From assembly GCF_023277925.1 (NCBI RefSeq), contig NZ_CP063832.1:2620001-2684000 (forward strand): a DNA stretch of 64,000 nt, read 5' to 3'. A program made the translations under genes and the position numbers. Below are positions 1 through 8,479 of the stretch, one piece after another. Position 1 is the first letter of the stretch. Each line of letters starts with the position of its first letter. The stretch comes from Pseudomonas entomophila (GTDB taxonomy: Bacteria > Pseudomonadota > Gammaproteobacteria > Pseudomonadales > Pseudomonadaceae). A model generated the notes under the pieces. It was not told the origin of the DNA. It was given only the letters and a program-made list of their open reading frames with translations, and did not search any database.

Positions 1-348
1 CGCCGCCAGCTCGGAGGCGTTGGCCTTGCGGTCGGCGTCGGTGAAGCCGGCGTTGCCGGAGGTGACCGCCAGCTCGTTGACCCGCTGCATCACGGCGCCG
101 ATCGCGTTGAGCGTGCTTTCGCTGGTGCCCAGGGCGTTGCGCACGTTGGTGATGTTGCCCTTGTACTGGTCGAGCATGTTCTGCTGTTGCTCGAGCTGCA
201 GCAGGCGCGCGGCCCCCACCGGATCGTCGGCGGCAGTACGCACGCGGATGCCGTCGCTGGATTGCTCCTGGCTCTTGACCGTGTTGGCGAGGCCGCGCTG
301 GTAGTTGGCGCTGCTGCTGTTGTAGAACTGCGAAGTGGGGATGCGCAC
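1..348 (-). CDS. flgL: Flagellar hook-filament junction protein FlgL (HAP3), N-terminal part
   Basis: FlgL joins the hook-associated protein FlgK to the filament outside the cell. Only the first 116 codons are in the window; the gene runs off the left edge. The N terminus reads MRIPTSQFYNSSSANYQRGL, followed by the flagellin-type helix with TAADDPVGAARLLQLEQQQ, as in pseudomonad FlgL. The start is a GTG at 348, not an ATG. It lies 13 bp behind the flgK stop and is the last visible gene of the flgF-to-flgL transcript. Identification is firm; the C-terminal half cannot be judged. Confidence 0.93.
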   Translation of the reverse strand, partial: MRIPTSQFYNSSSANYQRGLANTVKSQEQSSDGIRVRTAADDPVGAARLLQLEQQQNMLDQYKGNITNVRNALGTSESTLNAIGAVMQRVNELAVTSGNAGFTDADRKANASELAA

Positions 349-361
349 GATCTACGGCTCC

Positions 362-2407
362 TTAAAGACTGTTGATCAAAGTGGCGAAGGTTTCCTGGGC
401 CGCCTTGATGATCTGCGACGACGCGGTGTAGTACTGCTGGAACTTGACCAGGTTGCCGACCTCTTCGTCGACCGACACACCGGACGCGGAATTGCGGCTG
501 CTCAGCGCCGAAGACTGCAGGGCATTGGTGGCATCGGCGTCCATGGTGGCCTGGGAGGCCTTGCCGCCGACATTCGATACCAGCTTGGCGTAGGCGTCGG
601 TCATGCTGATGCCCTTGCCGTCAGCCCCCACCTCGACCGTGGACTTGGTCTGCAGGCCGATCACCGACTGGGCATTGCGGTTGTCCGCCGAGCCGGAGCC
701 GGTCAACGAGACGGTGAAGCTGTCGCCGTTCTTCGGCGCGCCGGTGATGTCCATCTCGAAGTTGAATTTCTTCTGAACGCCTGCGCCGTCGTTGATCGGG
801 TTACCGCTGCCATCGACCATCGGCACGGACAACTGCAGCTTGTTGTTCTGGCCAGGGATGATGGTACCGCTGCCGATGCTGTTGCCTTGAGCGTCGAACA
901 TCGTGTACGCCTGGGGCGAGGTTTCGTTGCCGAACACCAGCTTGACCGGGGTCGAGTACTTCAGGCCGGTCTGCAGGTCGCTGCGCTGGGTGGCGTTGTA
1001 GATGTCCAGCTTGGAAGTCAACGTGGGCTGGGTGATCTGCCCGGTGCCCTTGTTGCCCGAACCGTTGACGGCGGTCAGGGGCGCGGCGAACGCCAGGCGC
1101 TTGGGGTCGGTGAGCGTCGAGTCGATGGTCCCGGCGGCGTTGCGCGTCGGGGTGATCTTGAAGCTGTCGCCGACACTCGGGGCGCCGCCGTTGAGCGCCA
1201 GGCTGAAACCATCGATCACCGGTGGTGGGTTGGTGCTGAGGTCGAAGTTGCCCATGTCGGTGCCGTCGGGCAGCCGGCGCACGTTGTAGCCGGTGGCGCT
1301 GGTGAAGGTCACCTGGTAGTCGTTGGTAGAGAGCTTGCCGGTGTCCTTGATGGTCACGTTGAGGTTGCCGGTGGCTGGGTTGTTGCCCAGCTTGGGCACG
1401 CTGCGCTCGCTGATGGCCTTGGCACTGTTGATGTCACCGAACAGCAGCGCACCGAACTCACCATTCTTGTCGATACCCTGGGCCAGCTGGCTGTTGATGG
1501 CGTCGGACACGACCAGGGCCACCCGCCCCAGCTCGTTCAGGGCCGGGTCGAGGGTGTCCTTGCGGTAGCGGATCAGGCCGCCCATCTCGCCACCGGTGGC
1601 GCTGTTGGTGATGTCCATCTTGGTGCTGCCGCGGTTGAGCACCAGGCTCATGCGCGTCGGGTCGGTCGGGCTGGGCGCTGTTTCCAGCGTCTGTGTGCCG
1701 GTGCCCAGCACCAGCGACTGGCCGTTCTTCAGGTAGATGTCGTAGTTGCCTTCGCGCTCGACCACGTCCACGCCGATCAGCTTGTTCAACTCGCGCACCG
1801 CGCCGTCGCGCTGGTCCAGCAGGTCGTTGGGCTGGCCGGTGATGGCGCTCATCTTCACGATCTGCTGGTTGTAGTCAGCGATGGTGGAAGTGAGCTTGTT
1901 CACCTGGTCGGCGATCGACTTCATGTTCGAGTTGATGTTGCTGTTTTGCTGGTTCATCTGCGCCGACAAGGCGTTGAAACGCTTGGCGAGGGTCTGCGCG
2001 CTGGTCAGCAGCAACTGGCGGGAAGCATCTTCGGTGGGTTTGGCCGAAGCGTCCTGGGCGGCGGTGAAGAAGCTCTTCAACGCGGCGGTGATGCCGGTAT
2101 CGTTGCCGTACAGGGCCTTGTCCAGCGGCGTGACCTGATCCAGGTACGAGGAGGCATCGGCGGACAGCGAGGTGGTGGTACGCAGCTGGTTTTCGAGGAA
2201 CGAGTTGTACACCCGGCGCACGTCGGCCAGCGTGGTGCCAGTACCGATGAACACCTGACCGGTCTGCTGGCCACCCTTGGTCTTCTGGACGATCTGCTGG
2301 CGAGAGTAACTTTCGACATCGGCGTTGGCGATGTTGTTACCCAGGGTGTACATCCCGGACTGGGCGGCACCCAGGCCCGACATACCGATATTGATCAAAC
2401 TCGCCAT
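362..2407 (-). CDS. flgK: Flagellar hook-associated protein FlgK (HAP1)
   Basis: FlgK caps the hook and forms the first hook-filament junction ring. The 681-residue product has the axial-protein N terminus (MASLINIGMSGLGAAQSGMY, then NNIANADVESYSRQQ) and the matching C-terminal coiled coil ending with QQYYTASSQIIKAAQETFATLINSL. Both ends are needed for axial packing and export by the flagellar type III apparatus, and no cleavable signal is present. The middle (about residues 200-560) is the surface-exposed, variable domain. The start ATG is 12 bp from the flgJ stop, so the genes are probably translated from one message. Confidence 0.97.
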   Translation of the reverse strand: MASLINIGMSGLGAAQSGMYTLGNNIANADVESYSRQQIVQKTKGGQQTGQVFIGTGTTLADVRRVYNSFLENQLRTTTSLSADASSYLDQVTPLDKALYGNDTGITAALKSFFTAAQDASAKPTEDASRQLLLTSAQTLAKRFNALSAQMNQQNSNINSNMKSIADQVNKLTSTIADYNQQIVKMSAITGQPNDLLDQRDGAVRELNKLIGVDVVEREGNYDIYLKNGQSLVLGTGTQTLETAPSPTDPTRMSLVLNRGSTKMDITNSATGGEMGGLIRYRKDTLDPALNELGRVALVVSDAINSQLAQGIDKNGEFGALLFGDINSAKAISERSVPKLGNNPATGNLNVTIKDTGKLSTNDYQVTFTSATGYNVRRLPDGTDMGNFDLSTNPPPVIDGFSLALNGGAPSVGDSFKITPTRNAAGTIDSTLTDPKRLAFAAPLTAVNGSGNKGTGQITQPTLTSKLDIYNATQRSDLQTGLKYSTPVKLVFGNETSPQAYTMFDAQGNSIGSGTIIPGQNNKLQLSVPMVDGSGNPINDGAGVQKKFNFEMDITGAPKNGDSFTVSLTGSGSADNRNAQSVIGLQTKSTVEVGADGKGISMTDAYAKLVSNVGGKASQATMDADATNALQSSALSSRNSASGVSVDEEVGNLVKFQQYYTASSQIIKAAQETFATLINSL

Positions 2408-2419
2408 GGTTCCCTGCCC

Positions 2420-3610
2420 TTAAAGTTGCGTGGTGGTACCGAGCATTGCGTAGCTCTGTTCCGACTTCATCTGTCTTGCGATCTGCGAGATCTTGCTGGC
2501 GTAGTTCGGGTCGGTGGCGTAACCGGCCTTCTGCAGCTCTCGCACGAATTGTTCTGGTTTATCGGCAGCCTTCACCGCATCTTGATAGCGCGAATTGTTC
2601 TGCAGCAGGCTGACCAGGTCGTGGAAGCTGTCCTGGTAACTGTCGTAGGAGCGGAACGCCGCCGTTTCCTTGACGAACTGGCCATTGCGGAACTCGCTGG
2701 TGATCGCCCGCGCCTCGCCGCCCTGCCAGCTGCCAGTGGCCTTGATACCAAACAGGTTGTGGCTGCTGCTGCCGTCGGGGTTGCGCATGACCGACTTGCC
2801 CCAGCCGGTTTCCAGCGCGGCCTGGGCCACCAGGTAGCGCGGGTCGATACCGATGCGCTTGGCGGCCTGCTCGGCCATCGGCAGCATGGTGGCGACGAAG
2901 GCGTCGCTGTCGGCGAAGGCTTTCTTCGGTGCCAGCGGCGGCTGCGCGCGACCAAGTATCTGCAGCTTGGCGTCCGGCGCGGCGAACGTGCGTGCCGGCG
3001 CCCAGTCCCGCATGGCCACGCCACCGGCCGGAATATCGGCGCGGCGCGGCAGGGCGGCATTGGTGGTCGCCGCAGCAGTGCCGGCGGACGGCACGATACC
3101 GGCCAGCAGGCGGTCGGTGAGCTTGCCCGGCAAGGCCAGGCGCCGCGAATTCAGCGCGGCCACATCATTGCGCGTGGCGGCGGTTTCGGTTTCCCGCACT
3201 GGGGCTTCTACCCGCGAAGCCCACAGCGCCGGGGCAGCCCCCTCGATACGCGGGAACGGGCTGGTGTTGGGGTGCACGGCCTTGTTCTTCGACAGCTGGC
3301 GCACCAGCACATCCTGCAGGCCGATACCGCCACCCTCGCGCGACATGCTCACCGCCAACTGCTGGTCGTACATGTCGCGGTACTGCTTGACCGTGTCGCT
3401 GTTCATCGGGTCGTCTTCGGAGGCCATCACATCAGTGGCCTTGCGCGACGCCTTGAGCATCTCGCTGACGAACAGCGACTCGAACTCCTTGGCCACCTTG
3501 CGCACGTTGGCGTCGCTGTCGCGATCACCGTACTTGAGCGAGCTCAGGCGACTGAGGTCGGTGTAGGCACCGCTGTCGGCGGGCGTGGACACCAGGCTCT
3601 TCGAATTCAT
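2420..3610 (-). CDS. flgJ: Flagellar rod-capping muramidase FlgJ
   Basis: FlgJ caps the growing rod in the periplasm and opens the peptidoglycan for it. The 396-residue protein has two parts: an N-terminal rod-binding domain (about residues 30-110, with KVAKEFESLFVSEMLKASRKA and GGGIGLQDVLVRQL) and a C-terminal glucosaminidase-type domain (about 235-390, with AQAALETGWGKSVM and SHNLFGIKATGSW, including the catalytic glutamate of ALETGWG). A low-complexity Ala/Pro-rich linker joins them. This dual-domain form is normal for gammaproteobacteria. It sits between flgI (11-bp gap) and flgK. Confidence 0.96.
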   Translation of the reverse strand: MNSKSLVSTPADSGAYTDLSRLSSLKYGDRDSDANVRKVAKEFESLFVSEMLKASRKATDVMASEDDPMNSDTVKQYRDMYDQQLAVSMSREGGGIGLQDVLVRQLSKNKAVHPNTSPFPRIEGAAPALWASRVEAPVRETETAATRNDVAALNSRRLALPGKLTDRLLAGIVPSAGTAAATTNAALPRRADIPAGGVAMRDWAPARTFAAPDAKLQILGRAQPPLAPKKAFADSDAFVATMLPMAEQAAKRIGIDPRYLVAQAALETGWGKSVMRNPDGSSSHNLFGIKATGSWQGGEARAITSEFRNGQFVKETAAFRSYDSYQDSFHDLVSLLQNNSRYQDAVKAADKPEQFVRELQKAGYATDPNYASKISQIARQMKSEQSYAMLGTTTQL

Positions 3611-3621
3611 CCGTGGCGTCC

Positions 3622-4737
3622 TCAGATCACGATCAGGTCGGCTTGCAACGCGCCGGCCTGCTTCAGGGCTTCGAGGATCGCCATCAGGTCGCTCGGCGCC
3701 GCGCCGACCTGGTTCACCGCCCGCACGATCTCATCCAGCGTGGTGCCTGGGCCGAACTTGAACATCGGTTTGGCTTCCTGCTGGGCGTTGACCCGCGAGC
3801 GAGGCACCACGGCGGTCTGGCCATTGGAGAACGGCCCCGGCTGGCTGACGATCGGGTCTTCGGTGATGGTCACGGTCAGGCTGCCATGGGTGACCGCCGC
3901 CGGCGAGACTTTGACGTTCTGGCCGATGACGATGGTGCCGGTGCGCGAGTTGATGATGACCTTGGCCACCGCCTGCCCTGGGTCGATTTCCAGGTTCTCG
4001 AGAATCGACAGATAGTCGACGCGCTGGCTCGGGTCCATCGGCGCGGTGACCCGCACCGAGCCACCGTCGACAGCCTGGGCCACGCCGGGGCCGAGCAGTT
4101 CGTTGACCTTGTCGACGATGCGCTTGGCGGTGGTGAAGTCCGGGCGATTGAGGTTGAGGGTGAGGCTGTTGCCCTGGTTGAAGCCACTCGGTACCGCGCG
4201 TTCGACGGAAGCGCCACCGGGGATGCGGCCAGCCGACGGAACGTTGACAGTGATCTTCGAACCGTCGCGGCCTTCGGCATCGAAGCCACCCACCACCAGG
4301 TTGCCCTGGGCGATCGCATAGACATTGCCGTCGATACCCTTGAGCGGGGTCATCAGCAGGCTACCGCCACGCAGGCTCTTGGAGTTACCGATCGACGACA
4401 CGGTGATGTCGACCACCTGGCCAGGCTTGGCGAATGGGGGCAGGTCGGCATGCACCGACACCGCGGCGACGTTCTTCAACTGCACGTTGCCCGACCCCGG
4501 CGGCACCTTGATGCCGAACTGCGACAGCATGTTGTTGAAGGTCTGCAGGGTGAACGGCGTCTGGGTGGTCTGGTCACCCGTGCCATTGAGCCCCACCACC
4601 AGGCCGTAGCCGATCAGCTGGTTGGCGCGCACGCCGGAAATGCTGGCGATATCCTTCAAGCGCTCGGCGTGAACACCGAACGCGCAGGACATCAGGAGTG
4701 TCGCGGCAATCAACCGCCTAGCGTTGAACATGGTCAT
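3622..4737 (-). CDS. flgI: Flagellar P-ring protein FlgI
   Basis: FlgI builds the periplasmic P ring that serves as bushing for the rod. The product starts with a Sec signal peptide ([22 protein letters not shown]) and continues with the family sequence [20 protein letters not shown] and [20 protein letters not shown]. The conserved C-terminal half ends [21 protein letters not shown]. Two starts are possible, ATG at 4737 or ATG at 4731; the second is better spaced from a CGGA ribosome site. The gene begins 6 bp after the flgH stop, consistent with coupled translation. Confidence 0.96.
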   Translation of the reverse strand: MTMFNARRLIAATLLMSCAFGVHAERLKDIASISGVRANQLIGYGLVVGLNGTGDQTTQTPFTLQTFNNMLSQFGIKVPPGSGNVQLKNVAAVSVHADLPPFAKPGQVVDITVSSIGNSKSLRGGSLLMTPLKGIDGNVYAIAQGNLVVGGFDAEGRDGSKITVNVPSAGRIPGGASVERAVPSGFNQGNSLTLNLNRPDFTTAKRIVDKVNELLGPGVAQAVDGGSVRVTAPMDPSQRVDYLSILENLEIDPGQAVAKVIINSRTGTIVIGQNVKVSPAAVTHGSLTVTITEDPIVSQPGPFSNGQTAVVPRSRVNAQQEAKPMFKFGPGTTLDEIVRAVNQVGAAPSDLMAILEALKQAGALQADLIVI

Positions 4738-4743
4738 CCGTAC

Positions 4744-5439
4744 TCAGAAGGGCCAGAGCGGGCTGATGAAGAAACGGTCCAGCCAACCGGGCTGGCTGGC
4801 ATCGGCGAACGAGCCGGTGCCCGAATAGGTGATGCGCGCGTCAGCCACACGGGTGGACGGCACGGTGTTGTCGGTGGCGATATCGTCGGCGCGTACCAGC
4901 CCCGCGATGCGCACCAGCTCCTCGCCGGTGTTCAGGGTCATCCACTTCTCGCCACGCACGGCGATGATGCCATTGGGCAGCACTTCAGCCACGGTAACGG
5001 TGATCGAACCGGTCAGGGTGTTGCCCTGGGTGGCCTTGCTGTCGCCCTTGGTGGTGCGGTCGCCGCTGTAACCAGCCTCCAGCGACAGATCGCCGCCGCC
5101 GAACGGGTTGTTGGTGTTCGGGCTGCTACCGAACAGCGAGGTCAGGCCAATGTCGGCCTTGCTGTTCTTCTGGATCTGCGAGCCGGCGTTCTTGCTGGCC
5201 GAGGTCCGCTCGTTGAGGGTGATGGTGATGATGTCACCGACCCGGAACGCCTTGCGGTCGGTGTACAGGCTCTGCTCGAAACCGGCCTGGTAGATCGAAC
5301 CGTTGTTGGCCGCTGCCGGCAGCGGGGTGCGCGGCAGGACCGGCGCGTAGTACGGGTCGTTGGGCTTGGGCGTCGGCGCGACGCAACCGGCCAGCAACAC
5401 CGCTCCCCCCAGGGCGAAAACGGACAACAGATGTTTCAT
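4744..5439 (-). CDS. flgH: Flagellar L-ring lipoprotein FlgH
   Basis: FlgH forms the outer-membrane L ring around the rod. The ATG at 5439 gives [19 protein letters not shown], a lipoprotein signal with lipobox LAGC, so the mature protein begins at that cysteine. An in-frame start further upstream would add 11 residues in front of the signal and is unlikely. The mature part carries [20 protein letters not shown] and ends [14 protein letters not shown], typical of the family. About 231 residues. It lies between flgG and flgI in the usual order. Confidence 0.96.
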   Translation of the reverse strand: MKHLLSVFALGGAVLLAGCVAPTPKPNDPYYAPVLPRTPLPAAANNGSIYQAGFEQSLYTDRKAFRVGDIITITLNERTSASKNAGSQIQKNSKADIGLTSLFGSSPNTNNPFGGGDLSLEAGYSGDRTTKGDSKATQGNTLTGSITVTVAEVLPNGIIAVRGEKWMTLNTGEELVRIAGLVRADDIATDNTVPSTRVADARITYSGTGSFADASQPGWLDRFFISPLWPF

Positions 5440-5518
5440 GACGCTTACCTCACGGTGGAACAGGCGCTGCAACAGCGAGCGGATGGTCAGTGGCCCGCGC
5501 CAGGCGGGCCACCCGGGC

Positions 5519-6304
5519 TTACAGCTGCTGGGTGACGAACGACAGCATCTTGTCGGCGGCGGAGATGACCTTGGAGTTCATCTCGTAGGCACGCTGGGTG
5601 GTGATCATGTTCACCAGCTCTTCCACGGTGCTGACGTTGGAGTTTTCCAAGGTCTTCTGCAGGGTCAGGCCGAAGCCGTTCAGGCCTGGGGTGCCGACCT
5701 GCGGCGCGCCACTGGCGGCGGTCTCGAGGAACAGGTTGTTACCGATGGCCTGCAGGCCGGCCGGGTTGATGAAGTCGGCGGTCTGGATGTTGCCGATGAC
5801 CTGGGCGGCCGGGTTGCCGGCGGTGGTGATCGATACGGTGCCGTCCTGGCCGACGGTGAAGGTCTGCGCTTCTGGCGGCACGACGATGGCCGGCTCCAGG
5901 GCGAAACCGTTGGCGGTGACGATCTGGCCGTCGGAGTTCAGGTGGAAGGTGCCGTCACGGGTGTACGAGACGGTGCCGTCCGGCTGCAGTATCTGGAAGA
6001 AACCACGGCCGTTGACCGCCATGTCCAACGGGTTCTCGGTGTTCTGCAGGCCACCGGTCTGGAAGTTCTTCTGGGTACCGACGACACGCACACCGGTACC
6101 GACCTGCAGGCCCGAAGGCAGCTCGCTGTCCTGGGTGGACTGCGCGCCAGGCTGGCGCTTGATCTGGTACAGGAGGTCCTGGAACTCGGCGCGATCACGC
6201 TTGAAGCCGGTGGTCGAGACGTTGGCCAGGTTGTTCGAGATGACCGTCAGGTTGGTGTCCTGGGCGGACAGGCCGGTTTTAGCGACCCAAAGAGCCGGAA
6301 GCAT
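5519..6304 (-). CDS. flgG: Flagellar distal rod protein FlgG
   Basis: FlgG makes up the distal rod that crosses the P and L rings. The 261-residue protein has the axial N-terminal motif ([20 protein letters not shown], then [20 protein letters not shown]) and the C-terminal motif [20 protein letters not shown] followed by [15 protein letters not shown]. No signal peptide is present, as expected for a protein exported by the flagellar type III apparatus. It is 48 bp downstream of flgF. Length and sequence are entirely ordinary for the family. Confidence 0.97.
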   Translation of the reverse strand: MLPALWVAKTGLSAQDTNLTVISNNLANVSTTGFKRDRAEFQDLLYQIKRQPGAQSTQDSELPSGLQVGTGVRVVGTQKNFQTGGLQNTENPLDMAVNGRGFFQILQPDGTVSYTRDGTFHLNSDGQIVTANGFALEPAIVVPPEAQTFTVGQDGTVSITTAGNPAAQVIGNIQTADFINPAGLQAIGNNLFLETAASGAPQVGTPGLNGFGLTLQKTLENSNVSTVEELVNMITTQRAYEMNSKVISAADKMLSFVTQQL

Positions 6305-6352
6305 TTAGTGTTCTCCTCGTGCGCCTGTTTTACGGCACCCGTTCAAATGTGA

Positions 6353-7093
6353 TTAGCCGATTTGCAAAACCCGAGCCATGGCTTGATCGCCTTCCTCGGC
6401 CGCTTTCATCATCTTGACGTGCAACTCGAACTGGCGGGACAGCGCCAGCACCGACGTCATTTCTTCCACGGCATTGACGTTGCTGCCTTCCAGGAAGCCC
6501 GATACCACGCGCACGTTGACATCGGCGTCGGCCGGCTGGCCGTTCCTGGTGTGGATCAGCCCGTCCGGGCCCTTGATCATGTTCTTGACGTCGGGATTGA
6601 CCAGCTTGATGCGGTCGACCTCGGCCATTACCCGCGGGTCCTCGCCCATGGCGCGGATGCTGATGGTGCCGTCGTCACCCACCTCGACCTTCTGCTCCGG
6701 CGGAATCGCGATCGGGCCACCATTGCCCATCACCGCCATGCCGTTGCCGGCGCGCAGCACGCCCAGGGCGTCAATGTTCAGGCTGCCGGTGCGTACGTAG
6801 GCTTCGCTGCCGTCGGGGGCCTGCACGGCCATGAAGCCATTGCCAGTGACCGCCACGTCCAGCTCGCGGCCGGTCTCGACCATGGGGCCGGCGCTGAAGT
6901 CGGTGGCCGGGCGTTCGCTCATGGCAAAGGCACGCGCCGGAAAGCTGTCGCCAAAAACCGGCATCGAACGCGCCTGCTCGAGGTCGCGCTGGAAACCGTT
7001 GGTGGAAACGTTCGCCAGGTTGTTGGCGTGGGCCTTCTGCGCCAGCGCGTTCTGGCTGGCGCCGGTCATGGCCACGTAAAGCATCTTGTCCAC
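6353..7093 (-). CDS. flgF: Flagellar proximal rod protein FlgF
   Basis: FlgF is a proximal-rod subunit. The N terminus DKMLYVAMTGASQNALAQKA, the motif [20 protein letters not shown] and the C-terminal NVNAVEEMTSVLALSRQFEL are diagnostic. I place the start at the GTG at 7093 (reading VDKMLYVAMTG) because GGAGG lies 6 bp upstream of it; the ATG two codons earlier would abut that ribosome site. It is the first gene of the flgFGHIJKL transcript and has its own sigma-54 promoter about 60 bp upstream. In this strain the RTX secretion operon lies immediately upstream instead of flgE. Confidence 0.95.
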   Translation of the reverse strand: MDKMLYVAMTGASQNALAQKAHANNLANVSTNGFQRDLEQARSMPVFGDSFPARAFAMSERPATDFSAGPMVETGRELDVAVTGNGFMAVQAPDGSEAYVRTGSLNIDALGVLRAGNGMAVMGNGGPIAIPPEQKVEVGDDGTISIRAMGEDPRVMAEVDRIKLVNPDVKNMIKGPDGLIHTRNGQPADADVNVRVVSGFLEGSNVNAVEEMTSVLALSRQFELHVKMMKAAEEGDQAMARVLQIG

Positions 7094-7152
7094 AGTCATC
7101 CTCCGCTGCACGGGCGATCGATTGCCGCTCGCCGTGGCTTTGCGGTGCTTGG

Positions 7153-7169
7153 AGCAAGTTTCGCGCCAA
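7153..7169 (-). promoter_or_regulatory. Sigma-54 (RpoN) promoter of flgFGHIJKL
   Basis: On the minus strand the sequence reads TTGGCGCGAAACTTGCT, with the invariant GG and GC separated by exactly 10 bases, as in the -24/-12 consensus TTGGCAC-N5-TTGCW. It lies about 60 bp before the flgF start and points at it. RpoN control of this operon is known in Pseudomonas. Activation would need FleQ or FleR; I see no obvious operator close by. Confidence 0.85.
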
Positions 7170-7182
7170 GTACTGTAGAAAT

Positions 7183-7214
7183 GGCAAAGGCCCCGTATTT
7201 ACGGGGCCTTTGCC
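7183..7214 (-). terminator. Intrinsic terminator behind the RTX gene
   Basis: A perfect 15-bp inverted repeat (GGCAAAGGCCCCGTA, 2-base loop, TACGGGGCCTTTGCC) is followed on the minus strand by ATTTCT. It lies about 100 bp downstream of the RTX stop codon and just upstream of the flgF promoter. It would insulate the flgF operon from the secretion operon. The short T-run makes its strength uncertain. Confidence 0.65.
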
Positions 7215-7315
7215 GGACATGTGAGAATCAGCCTCACGCGCAAAGACAAAATCTCGGCGCTCCGCTGCCTGACAGCGGCAAGGGCTCGCCGCCCCAGCCT
7301 GCCAGGCGAACTCAC

Positions 7316-8479
7316 TCAAGAAATGGTGAAGCTATCTCCATTGTTGGTCTGGAACGATTCGATCGTGTTCCCTCCGGCATACCAGTTACTCAGCACCACC
7401 CCGGAATCGAGGTTGCCAGCATCCCAGTTTGCCTTCGAGAAGATGTAGACACTGACGCCATCGTTCTTCACCACGACATCATTGAAGGTCTCGATGTTCT
7501 TCAACATCACGACATCGATACCGCTGCTACCGGTGTCCTGGATGTACACCGGCGTCCGCGAATTGACGTTGTAGACATCGCTGCCCTCGCCACCATCGGC
7601 AAAGCCCGACGACATCATGTCCATACGGTCGGCACCGGCACCACCATACAACTCATAGCCGTTGCCATTGCCGACCAGACGGTCACTGCCCTCATCGCCA
7701 TAAGCCTTGCCGCGAGCGGTCTGAATGAAGTCGTTGCCGGCATCACCATGAAGCACGGCACCGACATCATTGCTGCCGCCACCATAGATGGTGTCATCAC
7801 CATCGCCACCATTAATGATGTCGGCCTGGGCGACTTGCATGTTTTCCTTGCGAGTCAGCACGCCAAAGTCATAGTAGATACCGTCGCCATACAGGAAGTC
7901 GTTGCCAGCCCCTCCATTGATGACGTCATTGCCCTCGGCACCAAAGAGCGTGTTCGAATTGGCGTCACCATTGAGGACGTCATCAAAGGCGGAACCTGCC
8001 AACCCCTCGATACCAGACAGCACGTCGCCTTCGGCGTCGCCGCCATGGGCAGTGCCCGCCGCCAGGTCGATCGACACACCGGCAGCACTATTGACGTACC
8101 ACGCCGCATCCTTGCCGGCACCGCCATTGATCACATCGGCACCTGCGCCACCGATGAAGTTCTCGTTGGCTGCGGTACCGATGAACGTGTCGTTGAACGC
8201 AGTGCCTTCGTAGGCCTCGATGTTGAGGTAGGTGTCACCTGCCGCCGCCCCCGTCAGAGGCTTGGTCAGGTCGAGCACGATTGCCTCGCTCTCGCTGGCG
8301 AAGCTCACCAGGTCAGTACCACCAGCACCGTCGAAATAGTCCGCACCAGCGCCGCCGACAAAACTATCCGCGCCATTGGAACCCATGAACCTTTCAATGC
8401 CGACGAAGGTGTCTCCCTCGGCATAACCGCCGTGCTGACCAGTCTTGAAGTTCAACGATACGCCAGCGTTACTGTCCAT
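7316..8479 (-). CDS. RTX exoprotein, C-terminal part with the type I secretion signal
   Basis: This 387-codon frame is the 3' portion of the giant RTX gene. It begins inside the protein, at a seam where one G is missing relative to the other repeats, so it is out of frame with the repeat body but in frame with the original start codon at 14248. It carries calcium-binding nonapeptides (NGGAGNDFLYGDG, HGDAGNDFIQTA, YGGAGADRMDMM) and a final non-repetitive domain (about residues 320-387) ending GGNTIESFQTNNGDSFTIS. Such uncleaved C-terminal segments direct export by type I systems. The apparent ATG at 8479 is a methionine inside the ancestral reading frame (TASYMDSNAG), so independent translation is doubtful. 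Confidence 0.8.
   Translation of the reverse strand: MDSNAGVSLNFKTGQHGGYAEGDTFVGIERFMGSNGADSFVGGAGADYFDGAGGTDLVSFASESEAIVLDLTKPLTGAAAGDTYLNIEAYEGTAFNDTFIGTAANENFIGGAGADVINGGAGKDAAWYVNSAAGVSIDLAAGTAHGGDAEGDVLSGIEGLAGSAFDDVLNGDANSNTLFGAEGNDVINGGAGNDFLYGDGIYYDFGVLTRKENMQVAQADIINGGDGDDTIYGGGSNDVGAVLHGDAGNDFIQTARGKAYGDEGSDRLVGNGNGYELYGGAGADRMDMMSSGFADGGEGSDVYNVNSRTPVYIQDTGSSGIDVVMLKNIETFNDVVVKNDGVSVYIFSKANWDAGNLDSGVVLSNWYAGGNTIESFQTNNGDSFTIS

Noticed and set aside
335..4015. Plus-strand open frame of about 1,226 codons over flgK, flgJ and flgI
   Set aside because: Antisense shadow of GC-rich flagellar genes; no family sequence and the minus-strand genes are certain.
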